Source: Xanthomonas euvesicatoria pv. euvesicatoria (GTDB taxonomy: Bacteria; Pseudomonadota; Gammaproteobacteria; Xanthomonadales; Xanthomonadaceae). From it: a stretch of DNA of 64,000 nucleotides. Below the pieces are notes generated by a model. The model saw nothing but the letters and a program-made list of their open reading frames with translations, had not been told where the DNA came from and did not search any database. The stretch lies in contig NZ_JAJIUJ010000038.1 in the NCBI RefSeq assembly GCF_020880415.1, positions 124,001 through 188,000 on the forward strand, written 5' to 3'. The translations under genes and the position numbers were made by a program. Positions 1-9,626 of this stretch are shown in pieces (the stretch's first letter is position 1; every line of letters starts with the position of its first letter).

Positions 1-2889
1 TCACCGGCCGGCACGGCACGCTTGCGCGATTACGCCATCGATAGCTGGAGTTCGCGCAACGGGCTGCCGCACAACTCCTTGCGCGACATCGCCCAGACCC
101 GCGACGGGTATCTGTGGTTCGCGACCTGGGAAGGGTTGGTGCGCTACAACGGGCTGGAATTCAGCGTGATCGACCGCAGCACGCGCCCGGGGCTGCCCGA
201 TAACGGCGTCGGCGCGCTGTATGTAGATCGCGATGGCGCGCTGTGGCTGAGCGATGCGCGCGGCAATCTGGTCCGGCATGGTGCCGACGGGCAATGGCGA
301 CAGTGGCAGCGGCAAGGGCAGTGGCCGCAGGCGTTGATCCATGCCATGACCATGGATGCCGAAGGCCGCATGTGGCTGTTGTTCGAAGGGCACGGGCTGG
401 GCTGCCTGTGGCCGGATGGGCGCTTCGACTATTTCCCGCCGCACGATGACGCACCGCTGCAGAGCAGCTTTCCGCGCATGGTGGTCGATGCGCAGGGGCG
501 CTTGTTGATCGGCACCTTCGATGGATTGATCTACCGCGAACCGGATGGGCGCATGCACCGCGCGCCGGCCGCATTCGGGTTTCCGCCGGGGTTGGCATGG
601 CCGTATCGCGCAACGGACGGCACGGTGTGGGTGGTTGCGGGAGATCAGCTGTATCGCCTGCAGGGCGAGCGCGCCGAGCTGATGCATCGGGTGCCGGGGC
701 AGGGTCACTTCACCGCGATGCTGCAGGATCGCAATGGCGACCTGTGGCTGGGCAGCGAAAACCAGGGGCTGCTGCGGATCGGGCCGTACGGCGTGGAGCA
801 TCTGCCGGCCGGTCGCAGCCTGCCGACCGGGCGCATCGTCAGTCTGCGCGAGGACGCCGAAGGCAGCATCTGGGTCGGCGCAAATGGCGGTCTGTTCCGG
901 CTGCGCGAGACACTGTTCAGTCGCTACAGCCAGCGCGATGGATTAAGCGGCGACTACAGCCGCGCCATGTTGGAAGACCGCGACGGCAGCTTGTGGATCG
1001 CCGGAACCGCCGGCCTGGACCGGATGCTGCCGGACGGGCGCATCGTGGCGGTGCCGGTGGCCACACCATCGGGGCGACGCCTTTCGGTGCTCAGCCTGGC
1101 GCTGGACCGGCACGGCGATCTTTGGGTAGGCACCTATGCCGATGGTGTCTTCGTGTTGCGCGCCGGGCGCGTGCTGCGCCATTACGGCGAGGCCGAGGGC
1201 ATTCCCGGCGGGCATATCCGCGCGATCGTGATCGACGACCACGAGACGGTATGGCTGGCAACCCAGCGTGGCGTGGTGCAGCTGGTGGATGGCAAGCGCA
1301 CGCCGTTGGCGATCGACGGCTTGCCTGCCAGCGTGGTGACCGCATTGGCCAACGTCGATGGCGCGGTGTGGATCGGTTCGGTCGATGGTGCGGCAGTGCT
1401 ACGCAACGGCAAGCTGCGCCAGTTGAATCTTGAGCAACTGGGCGGCGCGCGCAGCGTATTCGGTTTTCAGGCCATCGGCGATGCCATGTGGATCGCGACC
1501 GACCGCGGGTTGTATCGCGAGCGCAATGGCGTTCTCGCACGCGTGGGTCTGGAGCAGGGGATGCCGGTCGATACGGTGTTCCAGCTTGTCCAAGACCGGC
1601 TTGGCAATGCGTGGATCAGCAGCAATCGCGGCGTGCTGCGTACCGAATTCAAAACGCTCGATGCAGTTGCCGATGGGCGCGGCACGCTCGCGATCGAACG
1701 CTATGGCGAGATTGATGGCATGGGCAATGCACAGGCCAACGGCAGTTCCGGCCCCAGCCTGCTGCGGCGCGCCGACGGCACGGTGTGGGTGGTGACAGCT
1801 GGCGGGGTAAGCATGGTCGACCCCTCACGTCTGCAGCGCTTTCGCGAACGTCGCCCGCCGCCGGCAGTGATCGAGAACGCGCAGCAGGATGGCCGCCCGT
1901 TGGTGTGGCGCCAGCGCGCCCAACTGGCTGGCGGGCATCGCTTGAACGTGTCCTACGTCGGCATGAGCTTTCTGCTGCCGGAGCGAATCGAGTACCGCAC
2001 CCGGCTGGAAGGCCTGGACAACACCTGGACCGAACGCGGCCGGCAGCGCAGCGTGGAATTCATCGGCCTGCCGCCGGGCCGATATCGTCTGCACGTGGCT
2101 GCGCGCCATCCGGGCGGGGCATGGAGCCCGCACGAAGCGGTGTGGGCGTTCGAGGTATTGCCGCTGTGGTGGCAACGCCAGGATGTGCGCTTTGCCGCGG
2201 CGCTGGGGGCGCTCTTGCTGCTGGCCCTGCTGTATCGGGTGTTGCTGCATCGCTACAAGACCCATAACGCGCGCCTGGCCGAGCTGGTGCGCAAGCGCAC
2301 CGAAGACCTGCAACGGCAGGCGCAGCGCTTGCTGCAGGCCAATCAGGAAAAGAGCGAGCTATTGACGCGTTTGCGCATCAAGTCCGATGTGTTCGAGCGC
2401 CAGGCGCACGAAGATGCATTGACCGGGCTACCCAACCGTCGCCATTTCGACGAAGCGCTGGCGCGCGATATCAGCCGTGCACGGCGCAGTGGGCGGCCGC
2501 TGGTGCTGGCGATTCTGGATATCGATCACTTCAAGCGCATCAACGACCATTATTCGCACGCCAGCGGCGATGCGGTCCTGCACGAGGTGGGAGTGCTCCT
2601 GACGGCGGCCGCGCGCGCCTCGGATCTGCCGGCACGCCTGGGCGGCGAAGAATTCGCGCTGCTATTGGCCGACACCACGCTGGACGAGGCACAGGCGCTT
2701 TGCCTGCGCATCCGCGCGCTCTTCCACGCCCGTCACAACTGGGCCAGCGTCGAGGGCTTGCAGGTGACCTTCAGCGCCGGTGTTGCCGCGCTGCGCGACG
2801 ACGACACCGGCTCGTCGCTGATGCAGCGCGCCGATCACGCCTTGTACGAGGCCAAGAGCGCCGGCCGCGATCGGATCTGTGTGGGTTAG
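1..2889 (+). CDS. Two-component-propeller sensor diguanylate cyclase (5' end outside window)
   Basis: The frame is open from the first base, so the signal peptide and true start lie upstream. Residues about 1-630 (counted from base 1) are repeated Reg_prop blades with motifs such as DGYLWFAT and DGSLWIAG. A Y_Y_Y domain follows (about 644-720), then one membrane helix (about 729-750), a short coiled coil and a C-terminal GGDEF domain. The active-site motif is GGEEF at about 881-885. The metal-binding LDIDHFK motif is present, and an RASD inhibitory I-site lies five residues before GGEEF. Family knowledge: a periplasmic propeller senses a ligand and the cytoplasmic domain makes c-di-GMP from two GTP. 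With the GGEEF and I-site intact, it should be active and product-inhibited. The ligand cannot be inferred. Confidence 0.93.
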   Translation, partial: SPAGTARLRDYAIDSWSSRNGLPHNSLRDIAQTRDGYLWFATWEGLVRYNGLEFSVIDRSTRPGLPDNGVGALYVDRDGALWLSDARGNLVRHGADGQWRQWQRQGQWPQALIHAMTMDAEGRMWLLFEGHGLGCLWPDGRFDYFPPHDDAPLQSSFPRMVVDAQGRLLIGTFDGLIYREPDGRMHRAPAAFGFPPGLAWPYRATDGTVWVVAGDQLYRLQGERAELMHRVPGQGHFTAMLQDRNGDLWLGSENQGLLRIGPYGVEHLPAGRSLPTGRIVSLREDAEGSIWVGANGGLFRLRETLFSRYSQRDGLSGDYSRAMLEDRDGSLWIAGTAGLDRMLPDGRIVAVPVATPSGRRLSVLSLALDRHGDLWVGTYADGVFVLRAGRVLRHYGEAEGIPGGHIRAIVIDDHETVWLATQRGVVQLVDGKRTPLAIDGLPASVVTALANVDGAVWIGSVDGAAVLRNGKLRQLNLEQLGGARSVFGFQAIGDAMWIATDRGLYRERNGVLARVGLEQGMPVDTVFQLVQDRLGNAWISSNRGVLRTEFKTLDAVADGRGTLAIERYGEIDGMGNAQANGSSGPSLLRRADGTVWVVTAGGVSMVDPSRLQRFRERRPPPAVIENAQQDGRPLVWRQRAQLAGGHRLNVSYVGMSFLLPERIEYRTRLEGLDNTWTERGRQRSVEFIGLPPGRYRLHVAARHPGGAWSPHEAVWAFEVLPLWWQRQDVRFAAALGALLLLALLYRVLLHRYKTHNARLAELVRKRTEDLQRQAQRLLQANQEKSELLTRLRIKSDVFERQAHEDALTGLPNRRHFDEALARDISRARRSGRPLVLAILDIDHFKRINDHYSHASGDAVLHEVGVLLTAAARASDLPARLGGEEFALLLADTTLDEAQALCLRIRALFHARHNWASVEGLQVTFSAGVAALRDDDTGSSLMQRADHALYEAKSAGRDRICVG

Positions 2890-2892
2890 ACG

Positions 2893-2930
2893 CCGGGATT
2901 CGGGAATCGGGATTTGGGATTGGCAACGGC
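2893..2930. repeat. GGGATTCGGGAATCGGGATT-type intergenic repeat
   Basis: Short degenerate tandem units of GGGATTYGGGATT just after the cyclase stop codon, ending in GGATTGGCAACGGCAG. The same tail occurs at about 27384-27419. This is a recurrent Xanthomonas intergenic motif. No function is known to me. Confidence 0.7.
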
Positions 2931-2937
2931 AGTGCAG

Positions 2938-2990
2938 GCGTTCCTTCTCCTGCACGAGAAGGTGCTCAAAAGGGCGGATGAGGGTACGGC
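2938..2990. repeat. Partial TTCTCC/GGAGAAGG-type intergenic repeat
   Basis: TTCCTTCTCCTGCACGAGAAGG followed by AAAGGGCGGATGAGGGTACGG. It resembles the longer elements at 47603-47740 and 54205-54345. It can fold as a short hairpin and may help end transcription of the upstream cyclase. Confidence 0.5.
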
Positions 2991-3079
2991 AGCAAGCAGC
3001 AGTGCTGCGTCGTGATCAAACGGTTGCGGCTCGTGCTTGGTAAACGTACGCGATTGGCCGCTTCAATCCAGAAACCACG

Positions 3080-3118
3080 ACGCTTTTGCCAATCCCGAAT
3101 GCCCAATCACGAATCCCG
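3080..3118. repeat. Inverted copy of GGGATTCGGGATT-type repeat
   Basis: CCAATCCCGAATGCCCAATCACGAATCCCGTCC is the reverse-complement version of the repeat at 2893-2930. The two copies face each other across a short spacer between two convergent genes. Confidence 0.6.
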
Positions 3119-3121
3119 TCC

Positions 3122-3763
3122 TCACACCGGCCCGGGCCAGGCGTTGGCGATCTTGCAGAACAGGCGTGCGGTCTGTTCGGTGTCGTAGACCGCGCTGTGG
3201 GCGTCGGCGGCATTCCAGTCCAGTCCTGCGGCCTGGGCGGCGCGTGCCAGCACGGTCTGGCCATAGGCCACGCCAGCCAACGTCACCGTGTCGAACACGC
3301 TGAACGGATGAAACGGGTTGCGTTTGTGGCCCACGCGCGCCACGGCGGCGTTGAGAAAATTCAGATCGAAATGGGCGTTGTGGCCGACCAGGATTGCGCG
3401 CTGGCAGCCGTATTTCTTCACTGCTGCGCGCACCGGCGCGAACACATGGTCCAGCGCGTCCTTTTCCTGTTTCGCGAAGCGGAACGGGTGGTCGAGCACG
3501 ATACCGGTGATTTCCAGCGACTTCGGGTCTATCTCCAGCCCGGGCGCCGGCACCAGGTGCGCGCTGGCGGTCTCGCCGGGAAAGAAGCGTCCGTCGGTAT
3601 CCATCTCGATCGGCACGCAGGCGATCTCCAGCAGTGCATGCTTGTTCCAGTCGAACCCGCCGGTTTCTACGTCCACCACCACGGGCAGATAGCCACGAAA
3701 GCGGCGCGACATCGGCAAAAAAGAGGGGGCAGGCTGTGCATCGACCGGTTCGTTCATCCGCAT
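3122..3763 (-). CDS. rnt: Ribonuclease T
   Basis: A 213-residue DEDDh 3'-5' exoribonuclease that trims the CCA end of tRNA and matures stable RNA 3' ends. Exo motif I DVETGG is at residues 31-36, motif II GHNAHFD at 127-133, and motif III contains AHSAVYDTE with His189 and Asp194. All acidic and histidine active-site residues of the family are visible. Length matches the family (about 200-215). A start at the second Met (MNEPVD) is equally possible and would remove two residues. The gene converges on the sensor cyclase, with repeats in the gap. Call is secure. Confidence 0.96.
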   Translation of the reverse strand: MRMNEPVDAQPAPSFLPMSRRFRGYLPVVVDVETGGFDWNKHALLEIACVPIEMDTDGRFFPGETASAHLVPAPGLEIDPKSLEITGIVLDHPFRFAKQEKDALDHVFAPVRAAVKKYGCQRAILVGHNAHFDLNFLNAAVARVGHKRNPFHPFSVFDTVTLAGVAYGQTVLARAAQAAGLDWNAADAHSAVYDTEQTARLFCKIANAWPGPV

Positions 3764-3960
3764 AGCCTAGCAGGTCGCACGCCGTGCTCTGCCCCGGCTG
3801 CAGGCTGGCACGCTCACACCGGCGGCAGCGACGCCGCGACGATTCGGTGCACGGCCACTCGAGTGGCGTCGGCGTGCATTGCCGGCCCACCGTCTACGCG
3901 CGTCTTCCCCGAACCGGGCGACTGCAGACCACACAGCGACAGTCGCCATACACCGAAATG

Positions 3961-3995
3961 AAAAGGCCCGATCCGCGTTGCCACGGACCGGGCCT
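3961..3995 (-). terminator. Rho-independent terminator after rcnB-like gene
   Basis: Arms AGGCCCGATCCG and CGGACCGGGCCT (one mismatch) flank an 8-nt loop. On the minus strand the hairpin ends in a short T run. It lies 26 bp beyond the stop codon of the His-rich gene. Confidence 0.75.
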
Positions 3996-4020
3996 CCCTA
4001 ACGACACGGTGAGCGAGCCC

Positions 4021-4428
4021 TTAGCGACCCGCGACGACGCTGGTAATCAGCCCGGTGGCCACTGCGATCAGCACGTAGGTGTTATCCACGCGACGCCATT
4101 CGTGCCCGCGCGGCGGCGGCTTGAGATGGTGCTTGTGGTAGTCGGCAACGCGGCTACCACGATGGTCCGGTGCCAGCCGCTCGCCGCGGCGATACGGCGG
4201 GCCGCGGCGCTCGTTGCGATGATCCTCGTGATGCGCGTTGCGGCGATCGTCGCGCCTGTCGTCATGCCTGTCGTCGCGGTGATCGTCATGGCGGTCAGGA
4301 CCATGGTCGTCGTGACGCTGCGCATTGCGGTCACGGTCGTGATCCAGCTCGTGCTGCTGCGGTGCTGCAAACGCTGCGCCAGAGGTCAGCAGCGTCAAGG
4401 CCATGAAGGATCCAACGAAACGTTTCAT
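4021..4428 (-). CDS. RcnB-family His-rich periplasmic protein
   Basis: 135 residues. A signal peptide (about 1-22, ending GAAFAA) is followed by a very His/Asp/Arg-rich segment (about 25-75) with repeated HDDHRDD units. A C-terminal RcnB-like region contains WRRVDNTYVLIAVATG and a short hydrophobic end. RcnB of E. coli is a periplasmic protein linked to nickel/cobalt export; this protein shares the architecture but is far richer in histidine. A role in periplasmic metal binding is inference. No rcnA is adjacent. It has its own terminator, and 110 bp separate it from phoU. Confidence 0.7.
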   Translation of the reverse strand: MKRFVGSFMALTLLTSGAAFAAPQQHELDHDRDRNAQRHDDHGPDRHDDHRDDRHDDRRDDRRNAHHEDHRNERRGPPYRRGERLAPDHRGSRVADYHKHHLKPPPRGHEWRRVDNTYVLIAVATGLITSVVAGR

Positions 4429-4538
4429 CAGCGGACTCCTGGGTCACAGGAAATGCCTGTGCAGCTGCACCGTAGAAGTTTCAAGCTGAATACGTAATGA
4501 GAAGGCCTTGCGGCGCCTCACGGCAACGCTGCCGCGGT

Positions 4539-5249
4539 CTAGATGACGCCGGTGCTGCTGGTGTCGTCGCGCTTCACCCGCGGAGGCAAGGGCTGCTCGC
4601 CATGCACCAGGAACCACACGTTCTCGGCGATGTTGGTGGCGTGGTCGCCAATGCGTTCCAGATTCTTTGCCATGAACAGCAGATGCGTACACGGAGTGAT
4701 ATTGCGCGGGTCTTCCATCATGTAGGTGAGCAGCTCGCGGAACAACGCGGTGTACTGCGCATCCAGGCGTGCATCTTCGTCGCGGACACGGATCGCCGCA
4801 TCGGCATCTTTGTTGCGATACGCCTGTACGGCTTCGCGCACGGCATCGGCCGCCATCTGGCCAAGCGCGCGCAGGCCCACGGTCTGCGGCAGCGGCGGTG
4901 CGGAATTGAGCGCGATCGAGCGCTTGGCCACGTTGGCCGCGTAATCGCCGATACGTTCGATATCGGCCGGAATCCGCAGGCCTGCAAGAATTTCACGCAG
5001 ATCGCGCGCCATCGGGCCGCGCAATGCAAGCCGCATCACGTCGTGGCTGATCGCATGCTCCAGTGCGTCGATCGCCTCGTCGTTGACCACGATGCGGTGC
5101 GCGGCGTTGTCATCGCGACGCTCCACCACATCCAGTGCGGCTTCCAGCTGCGCCACCGCCGTCTCGCCCATGCGCACGATCTCGGCGACAAGACGGTGCT
5201 GCTCCTCGTCGTAGCTTTTGACGATATGGTCGTTGAGGTGCTGGTTCAT
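4539..5249 (-). CDS. phoU: Phosphate transport system regulator PhoU
   Basis: 236 residues made of two PhoU helical repeats. Typical PhoU metal-binding motif stretches occur in each half (RIGDYAANVAKRS and RIGDHATNIAENVWF). It links the Pst transporter to the PhoR/PhoB two-component system and keeps the regulon off when phosphate is plentiful. The start chosen is MNQHLND; upstream in-frame Met codons would add a poor N-terminus. It is the last gene of the pst cluster, 128 bp after pstB. Confidence 0.96.
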   Translation of the reverse strand: MNQHLNDHIVKSYDEEQHRLVAEIVRMGETAVAQLEAALDVVERRDDNAAHRIVVNDEAIDALEHAISHDVMRLALRGPMARDLREILAGLRIPADIERIGDYAANVAKRSIALNSAPPLPQTVGLRALGQMAADAVREAVQAYRNKDADAAIRVRDEDARLDAQYTALFRELLTYMMEDPRNITPCTHLLFMAKNLERIGDHATNIAENVWFLVHGEQPLPPRVKRDDTSSTGVI

Positions 5250-5377
5250 CGTGGTCTCGATTCGTGGCAGTGGTGGATGTCCGCCGTAACCTTGGCGACA
5301 TGGCACATGATGCAAATGTCGTGCCGGGCGGTGCGGCGGAACTGCGTCAATGCGGCGTTGCGCTGGCGCGCCTTACA

Positions 5378-6208
5378 TCAACCGAAGCGGCCGGTGATGT
5401 AGTCCTCGGTCTGTTGCTTGGATGGCTGCGAAAAAATGGTTTCGGTGCGGTCATGCTCGATCAGGTCGCCCAGGTACATGAAGGCGGTATAGTCGGACAC
5501 GCGCGCGGCCTGCTGCATGTTGTGGGTGACGATCACGATGGTGTAGTCCCGCTTGAGCTCTTCCACCAACTGTTCGATGCGGCTGGTGGAAATCGGGTCC
5601 AGCGCGGACGTCGGTTCGTCCAGCAACAACACATCCGGGCGCAGCGCCACCGCACGTGCGATGCACAGGCGCTGCTGCTGGCCACCGGAAAGCCCCAGTG
5701 CGCTCTGCCCCAGCTTGTCCTTCACCTCGTCCCACAGCGCGCCCTGGCGCAAGGCCTGCTCGACGCGGTTCTGCATGTCGGCCTTGGACAGCTTTTCGTG
5801 GTGGCGGATGCCGTAGGCCACGTTTTCGAAGATGGTCATCGGAAACGGCACCGGCTTCTGGAACACCATGCCCACCTTGCTGCGCAGGCGGTTCATCGGG
5901 TACTTCGGCGACAGGATGTTTTCGTTGTCCAGCAACACCTCGCCGCGCGCTTCCATCTTCGGATACAGCGCATAGATGCGGTTGAAGATGCGCAGCAAGG
6001 TCGACTTGCCGCAGCCGGAGGGACCGATCAACGCGGTGACGCGCTTTTCGGGAATCTCGATGTTGATGCTCTTGAGCGCGTGGTACTTGTCGTAATAGAA
6101 ATCCAGATTGCGTGCGGCCACCTTCACCGGCTCCTGCGCCGTCGGCGCCCCCGTGGCGGCCGGAACAGCGATGCGATGCATCGGCTTGGCGTTTTGGAGA
6201 TCGTTCAT
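5378..6208 (-). CDS. pstB: Phosphate ABC transporter ATP-binding protein PstB
   Basis: 276 residues. Walker [10 protein letters not shown] is at 62-70, the ABC signature LSGGQQQR at 173-180 and Walker B LLLDEP at 194-199, followed by the switch histidine in THNMQQA. It energises phosphate import by the PstSCAB complex. The start MNDLQN lies 22 bp after the pstA stop. An alternative in-frame ATG at 6238 would overlap pstA (ATGACTGA), so translational coupling from that codon cannot be excluded. The ~30-residue extension before the ABC domain is longer than in E. coli. Confidence 0.97.
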   Translation of the reverse strand: MNDLQNAKPMHRIAVPAATGAPTAQEPVKVAARNLDFYYDKYHALKSINIEIPEKRVTALIGPSGCGKSTLLRIFNRIYALYPKMEARGEVLLDNENILSPKYPMNRLRSKVGMVFQKPVPFPMTIFENVAYGIRHHEKLSKADMQNRVEQALRQGALWDEVKDKLGQSALGLSGGQQQRLCIARAVALRPDVLLLDEPTSALDPISTSRIEQLVEELKRDYTIVIVTHNMQQAARVSDYTAFMYLGDLIEHDRTETIFSQPSKQQTEDYITGRFG

Positions 6209-6230
6209 GTCGGGTGTCCGGAGGGAAAGG

Positions 6231-7100
6231 TCAGTCATTGGAAATCTTGTTGCGCAAGAGCAGGGCACGCGCACCCAGGCTCACCAGCAACACGAACACG
6301 GTCAGTACCAGCGCGCCGGCCCAGGCCAGCGTTTGCCAGGTGTCGTACGGGCTGCCGGCGAATTGATTCATGATCACCGGCACGCTGGCCATCGGCTGGA
6401 AGATGTTGCTGTTCCAGTACTGGTTGCCGAATGCGGTGAACAGCAGCGGTGCGGTTTCGCCGCTGATGCGCGCCAGTGCCAGCAGCACGCCGGTGACGAT
6501 GCCTGCCGAGGCGCTGCGGTACAGCACCTGCACGGTGACTTTCCACTGCGGAATGCCCAACGACAATGCGGCTTCACGCATCTGCGCCGGCACCAATCGC
6601 AGCATTTCGTCGGTGGTACGCACCACTACCGGCAGCACGATGAAGGCCAGCGACAGTGCGCCGGCGAATGCCGAAAAGCGCCCACCGGTCTGCATCACGT
6701 ACAAGGTGTAGACGAACAGGCCCAGCACGATCGAGGGCGCCGACAACAGGATGTCGTTGACGAAGCGCACCACCACGCCGGCCTTGCGCGCATTGCCGTA
6801 CTCCGCGAGCCAGGTGCCTGCGGCGATGCCCAGCGGCGTGCCGATGGCCAGCGCCAGCCCGCACATCACCGCACTGCCGAAGAAGGCATTGAGCAGGCCG
6901 CCTTCCTGCATCGGCGGCGGCGTCATCTTGGTAAACAGGTTGAGGTCGATGCCCGGCACGCCCTTGGACACCAGCGTCCACAGGATCCAGGCCAGGAAGA
7001 ACAAACCAAACAACGCAGTGACGCAGGAGAGCAGCAACGCAATGGCGTTGACGACCCGGCGGCGGTTGTACAGCGATTGCGACACCGAAGCGGCGGACAT
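6231..7100 (-). CDS. pstA: Phosphate ABC transporter permease PstA
   Basis: 289 residues with six predicted membrane helices and the permease EAA-type loop ([16 protein letters not shown]). It forms the phosphate channel with PstC. Its ATG overlaps the pstC stop by one base (TGATG), so the two are probably translated together. Confidence 0.96.
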   Translation of the reverse strand: MSAASVSQSLYNRRRVVNAIALLLSCVTALFGLFFLAWILWTLVSKGVPGIDLNLFTKMTPPPMQEGGLLNAFFGSAVMCGLALAIGTPLGIAAGTWLAEYGNARKAGVVVRFVNDILLSAPSIVLGLFVYTLYVMQTGGRFSAFAGALSLAFIVLPVVVRTTDEMLRLVPAQMREAALSLGIPQWKVTVQVLYRSASAGIVTGVLLALARISGETAPLLFTAFGNQYWNSNIFQPMASVPVIMNQFAGSPYDTWQTLAWAGALVLTVFVLLVSLGARALLLRNKISND

Positions 7101-8074
7101 CAGTTGCCCTCCCGACGCGACAGCTGCATCAGCATGAAGCGTGCGATGGCCAGCACGATGAAGGTCACGATGAACAACACGAAGCCCAGCAGCAGCAATG
7201 CCGACCGGTAGGTTTCAGTGGCTTCGCCGAAATCGTTGGCGATCAACGCCGCGATGGTGGTGCCAGGCTCCAGCAGCGACGGCGACAGGCGCACCGTGTT
7301 ACCGACCACGAACGCCACTGCCATGGTTTCGCCCAGCGCACGCCCCAAACCCAGGAACACGCCGCCGATCACCGCCGAGCGGGTGTAGGGCAGCACGATG
7401 TCCCAGCTCACTTCCCACTTGGTCGAGCCCAGTGCGTATGCCGATTCCTTCAAGCGCGTGGGCACGGTCAAAAACACTTCGCGCATGACCGAAGAGATGA
7501 AGGGAATCACCATGATCGCCAGCACGAAGCCGGCGGTCAGCAGGCCGATGCCCAACGGCGGGCCCTGGAACAATGGGCCGATCAGCGGCAGCGTGCCGAG
7601 ATGATCGTTCAGCCATGGCGTGACATGTTCGGTCATCACCGGCACCAGCACGAACAGGCCCCACATGCCGTAGATGATCGAGGGGATGCCGGCCAGCAGT
7701 TCGATGGCAGTGCCCACCGGGCCACGCAGCCAGCGTGGTGCCACTTCGGTCAGAAAGAACGCGATACCGAAACTCACCGGCACCGCAATCAGCATCGCGA
7801 TCACCGCGGTGACCAGGGTGCCGTAGATCGGTGCCAGCGCACCGTATTTGTTTTCGACCGGATTCCAGTCGGCTGAGTAGAAGAAACTCAGGCCCTGCAT
7901 CTGCAAGGCATGGCGTCCGCCCCACAGCATCGACAGTGCCGCGCTGCCGAGCGCCAACAGGACGAAAACGACCGTAGCGGCCAGCGCAAGCTTGAACAGG
8001 CGATCGGCACGTGCGTCGCGCAGGTCGCGGCCGCGTGGCGCGGTCATCGCTTCGGGAATGGCGGTGGCATTCAT
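7100..8074 (-). CDS. pstC: Phosphate ABC transporter permease PstC
   Basis: 324 residues, several membrane helices and an EAA-type loop (KESAYALGSTKWEVSWDIVL). It is the partner permease of PstA. It starts 112 bp after pstS1; a hairpin in that gap may lower expression of the membrane and ATPase genes relative to the binding protein. Confidence 0.96.
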   Translation of the reverse strand: MNATAIPEAMTAPRGRDLRDARADRLFKLALAATVVFVLLALGSAALSMLWGGRHALQMQGLSFFYSADWNPVENKYGALAPIYGTLVTAVIAMLIAVPVSFGIAFFLTEVAPRWLRGPVGTAIELLAGIPSIIYGMWGLFVLVPVMTEHVTPWLNDHLGTLPLIGPLFQGPPLGIGLLTAGFVLAIMVIPFISSVMREVFLTVPTRLKESAYALGSTKWEVSWDIVLPYTRSAVIGGVFLGLGRALGETMAVAFVVGNTVRLSPSLLEPGTTIAALIANDFGEATETYRSALLLLGFVLFIVTFIVLAIARFMLMQLSRREGN

Positions 8075-8125
8075 TCGATTGGACTCGTCACCCGCGCAAT
8101 GGCGGGAGCGTGAGACAGCAGGAAC

Positions 8126-8151
8126 GGCGAGGCACCTTCAGGTACCTCGCC
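8126..8151 (-). promoter_or_regulatory. Intergenic hairpin between pstS1 and pstC
   Basis: GGCGAGGTACC and GGTGCCTCGCC flank a TGAA tetraloop (minus strand). There is no strong T run, so it is more likely an mRNA-stabilising or attenuating hairpin than a full terminator. It would favour excess PstS over PstCAB. Confidence 0.55.
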
Positions 8152-8186
8152 GCAGCGCAGCCCGCCGCATGGGCGGGTGCAGGGCA

Positions 8187-9278
8187 TTACTTGAACTCGC
8201 TGCCCCAATAGGCTTCGATCTGCTTCACCAGCTCCGGCGGCAGCGGCACGTAGTGCAATTCGCTGGCCTGGGCCTGGCCGTTTTCCAGCGCCCACTTGAA
8301 GAAGTCCAGCGTCGCCTTGCTGCGCGCGGCGTCCTTGGATTGCTTGTGCATCAACATGAAGTTGGTCGCGGTGATCGGCCACGCCTTCTCGCCCGGCGCA
8401 TTGGTGATCACCAGGTTGAAGTCACGGGCGTTGGCCCAGTCGGCGCTGGCAGCGGCGGCGGCAAAGCTTTCCGCGTTCGGCTCGACCCACTGGCCGGCCG
8501 CGTTCTGCAGCGAGGTGTACGGCATCTTGTTCTGCAGGGCGTAGGCCAGCTCGACGTAACCGATCGAGCCCTTGATCTGCTGCACATACGAGGCAACGCC
8601 TTCGTTGCCCTTGCCACCCACGCCGCCCGGCCACTGCACCGAGGTGCCTTCGCCGACCTTGCTCTTCCACTCCGGGCTGACCTTGGACAGGTAGTTGGAG
8701 AAGTTGAAGGTGGTGCCCGAACCATCCGAGCGATGCACCAGGTTGATCTTGGTGGCCGGCAGGGTCACGCCCGGGTTGGCCGCCACAATGGCCGCATCGT
8801 TCCACATGGTGACCTTGCCCAGGAAGATATCGCCCAGCAGGGCGCCGGTCAGGCGCAGCTTGCCCGGCGCGATGCCTTCCAGATTCACCACCGGCACCAC
8901 GCCGCCGATGGCGGACGGGAACTGGCCCAGGCCAGCCTGTTGCAGTTCCGTGCTGTCCAGCGGTTTGTCGGTCGAGCCGAAATCCACGGTGCCGGCCTTG
9001 ATCTGCGCAATGCCGCCGCCGGAGCCGATCGACTGGTAGTTGACCTTGTTGCCGGTGGCGGCGTTGTAGTCGGCCGACCACTTGGACACCAGCGGATAGA
9101 TGAAGGACGCACCGGCGCCGGAAATTTCAGCGCCCTTGCTGTCGCTGGCGGTGGCGCCTGCGGTCGGCGCGCCCTTTGCGGCGTCTGCGGACTGCGCGTC
9201 CTTGCCGGGCGAGCACGCGGCCAGGGCGAGGGCGATGGTGAGGGACAGGGCGGTCAGGCTGGCCGACTGCAATTTCAT
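8187..9278 (-). CDS. pstS: Phosphate-binding protein PstS, lipoprotein form
   Basis: 363 residues. A lipoprotein signal ending LALAAC predicts membrane anchoring through the Cys. An Ala/Ser-rich linker is followed by the phosphate-binding fold, with typical PstS motifs GAGASFIYPL, SIGSGGG and HRSDGSGTT. The start MKLQSAS is used; the longer upstream frame lacks a signal sequence. A PHO box lies 63 bp upstream, consistent with induction by phosphate starvation. It is one of two adjacent pstS paralogues, and this one sits next to pstC. Confidence 0.96.
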   Translation of the reverse strand: MKLQSASLTALSLTIALALAACSPGKDAQSADAAKGAPTAGATASDSKGAEISGAGASFIYPLVSKWSADYNAATGNKVNYQSIGSGGGIAQIKAGTVDFGSTDKPLDSTELQQAGLGQFPSAIGGVVPVVNLEGIAPGKLRLTGALLGDIFLGKVTMWNDAAIVAANPGVTLPATKINLVHRSDGSGTTFNFSNYLSKVSPEWKSKVGEGTSVQWPGGVGGKGNEGVASYVQQIKGSIGYVELAYALQNKMPYTSLQNAAGQWVEPNAESFAAAAASADWANARDFNLVITNAPGEKAWPITATNFMLMHKQSKDAARSKATLDFFKWALENGQAQASELHYVPLPPELVKQIEAYWGSEFK

Positions 9279-9340
9279 GGAAGCTCCGAGGCTGGATTGG
9301 CCGGTGTCTCCGGCAGACCACACTATGAAATGATGTTTTT

Positions 9341-9358
9341 GTTACACCTGCATGACAG
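9341..9358 (-). promoter_or_regulatory. PhoB box upstream of pstS1
   Basis: On the minus strand CTGTCAT-GCAG-GTGTAAC matches the PHO-box layout of two 7-bp repeats separated by 4 bp (consensus CTGTCAT N4 CTGTMAC). A CATAGT-like -10 follows about 13 bp downstream. It lies between the terminator at 9381-9432 and the pstS1 start. Confidence 0.75.
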
Positions 9359-9380
9359 TGCCTTCTGGCCAACGCATCAC

Positions 9381-9432
9381 AAAAAAAGGACGCGGACCGC
9401 GGAGGGAGTGGCACCCTCCGGGATCCGCGTCC
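9381..9432 (-). terminator. Rho-independent terminator between pstS2 and pstS1
   Basis: GGACGCGGATCC pairs with GGTCCGCGTCC around an inner GGAGGGTGCCACTCC-type stem, then seven T on the minus strand. It should separate the pstS2 transcript from pstS1-pstCAB-phoU. The 348-bp gap between the two genes holds this, the PHO box, and a small ACAGCGCA/TGTGCTGT hairpin at 9606-9624; nothing else was seen. Confidence 0.85.
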
Positions 9433-9626
9433 CGGGGCCGACGCCGGGGAGAGAGACGGCGTCGTTCCTTTACGCGTTTTCGTGCTGGCTGCCGAGCCTC
9501 GGTGCGGGGCACCTAGTTGCCATTTCAGGCGGCCCTGCAGGTCGCCGGCATGGACCAGACAACCGCCCATGCCGTTTCAGAGCATGGCTTGCCCACCTTG
9601 GCGCTACAGCACAGGCTGCGCTGTCC

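Noticed and set aside
4497-5402. 301-residue plus-strand frame
   Set aside because: Antisense shadow of phoU.
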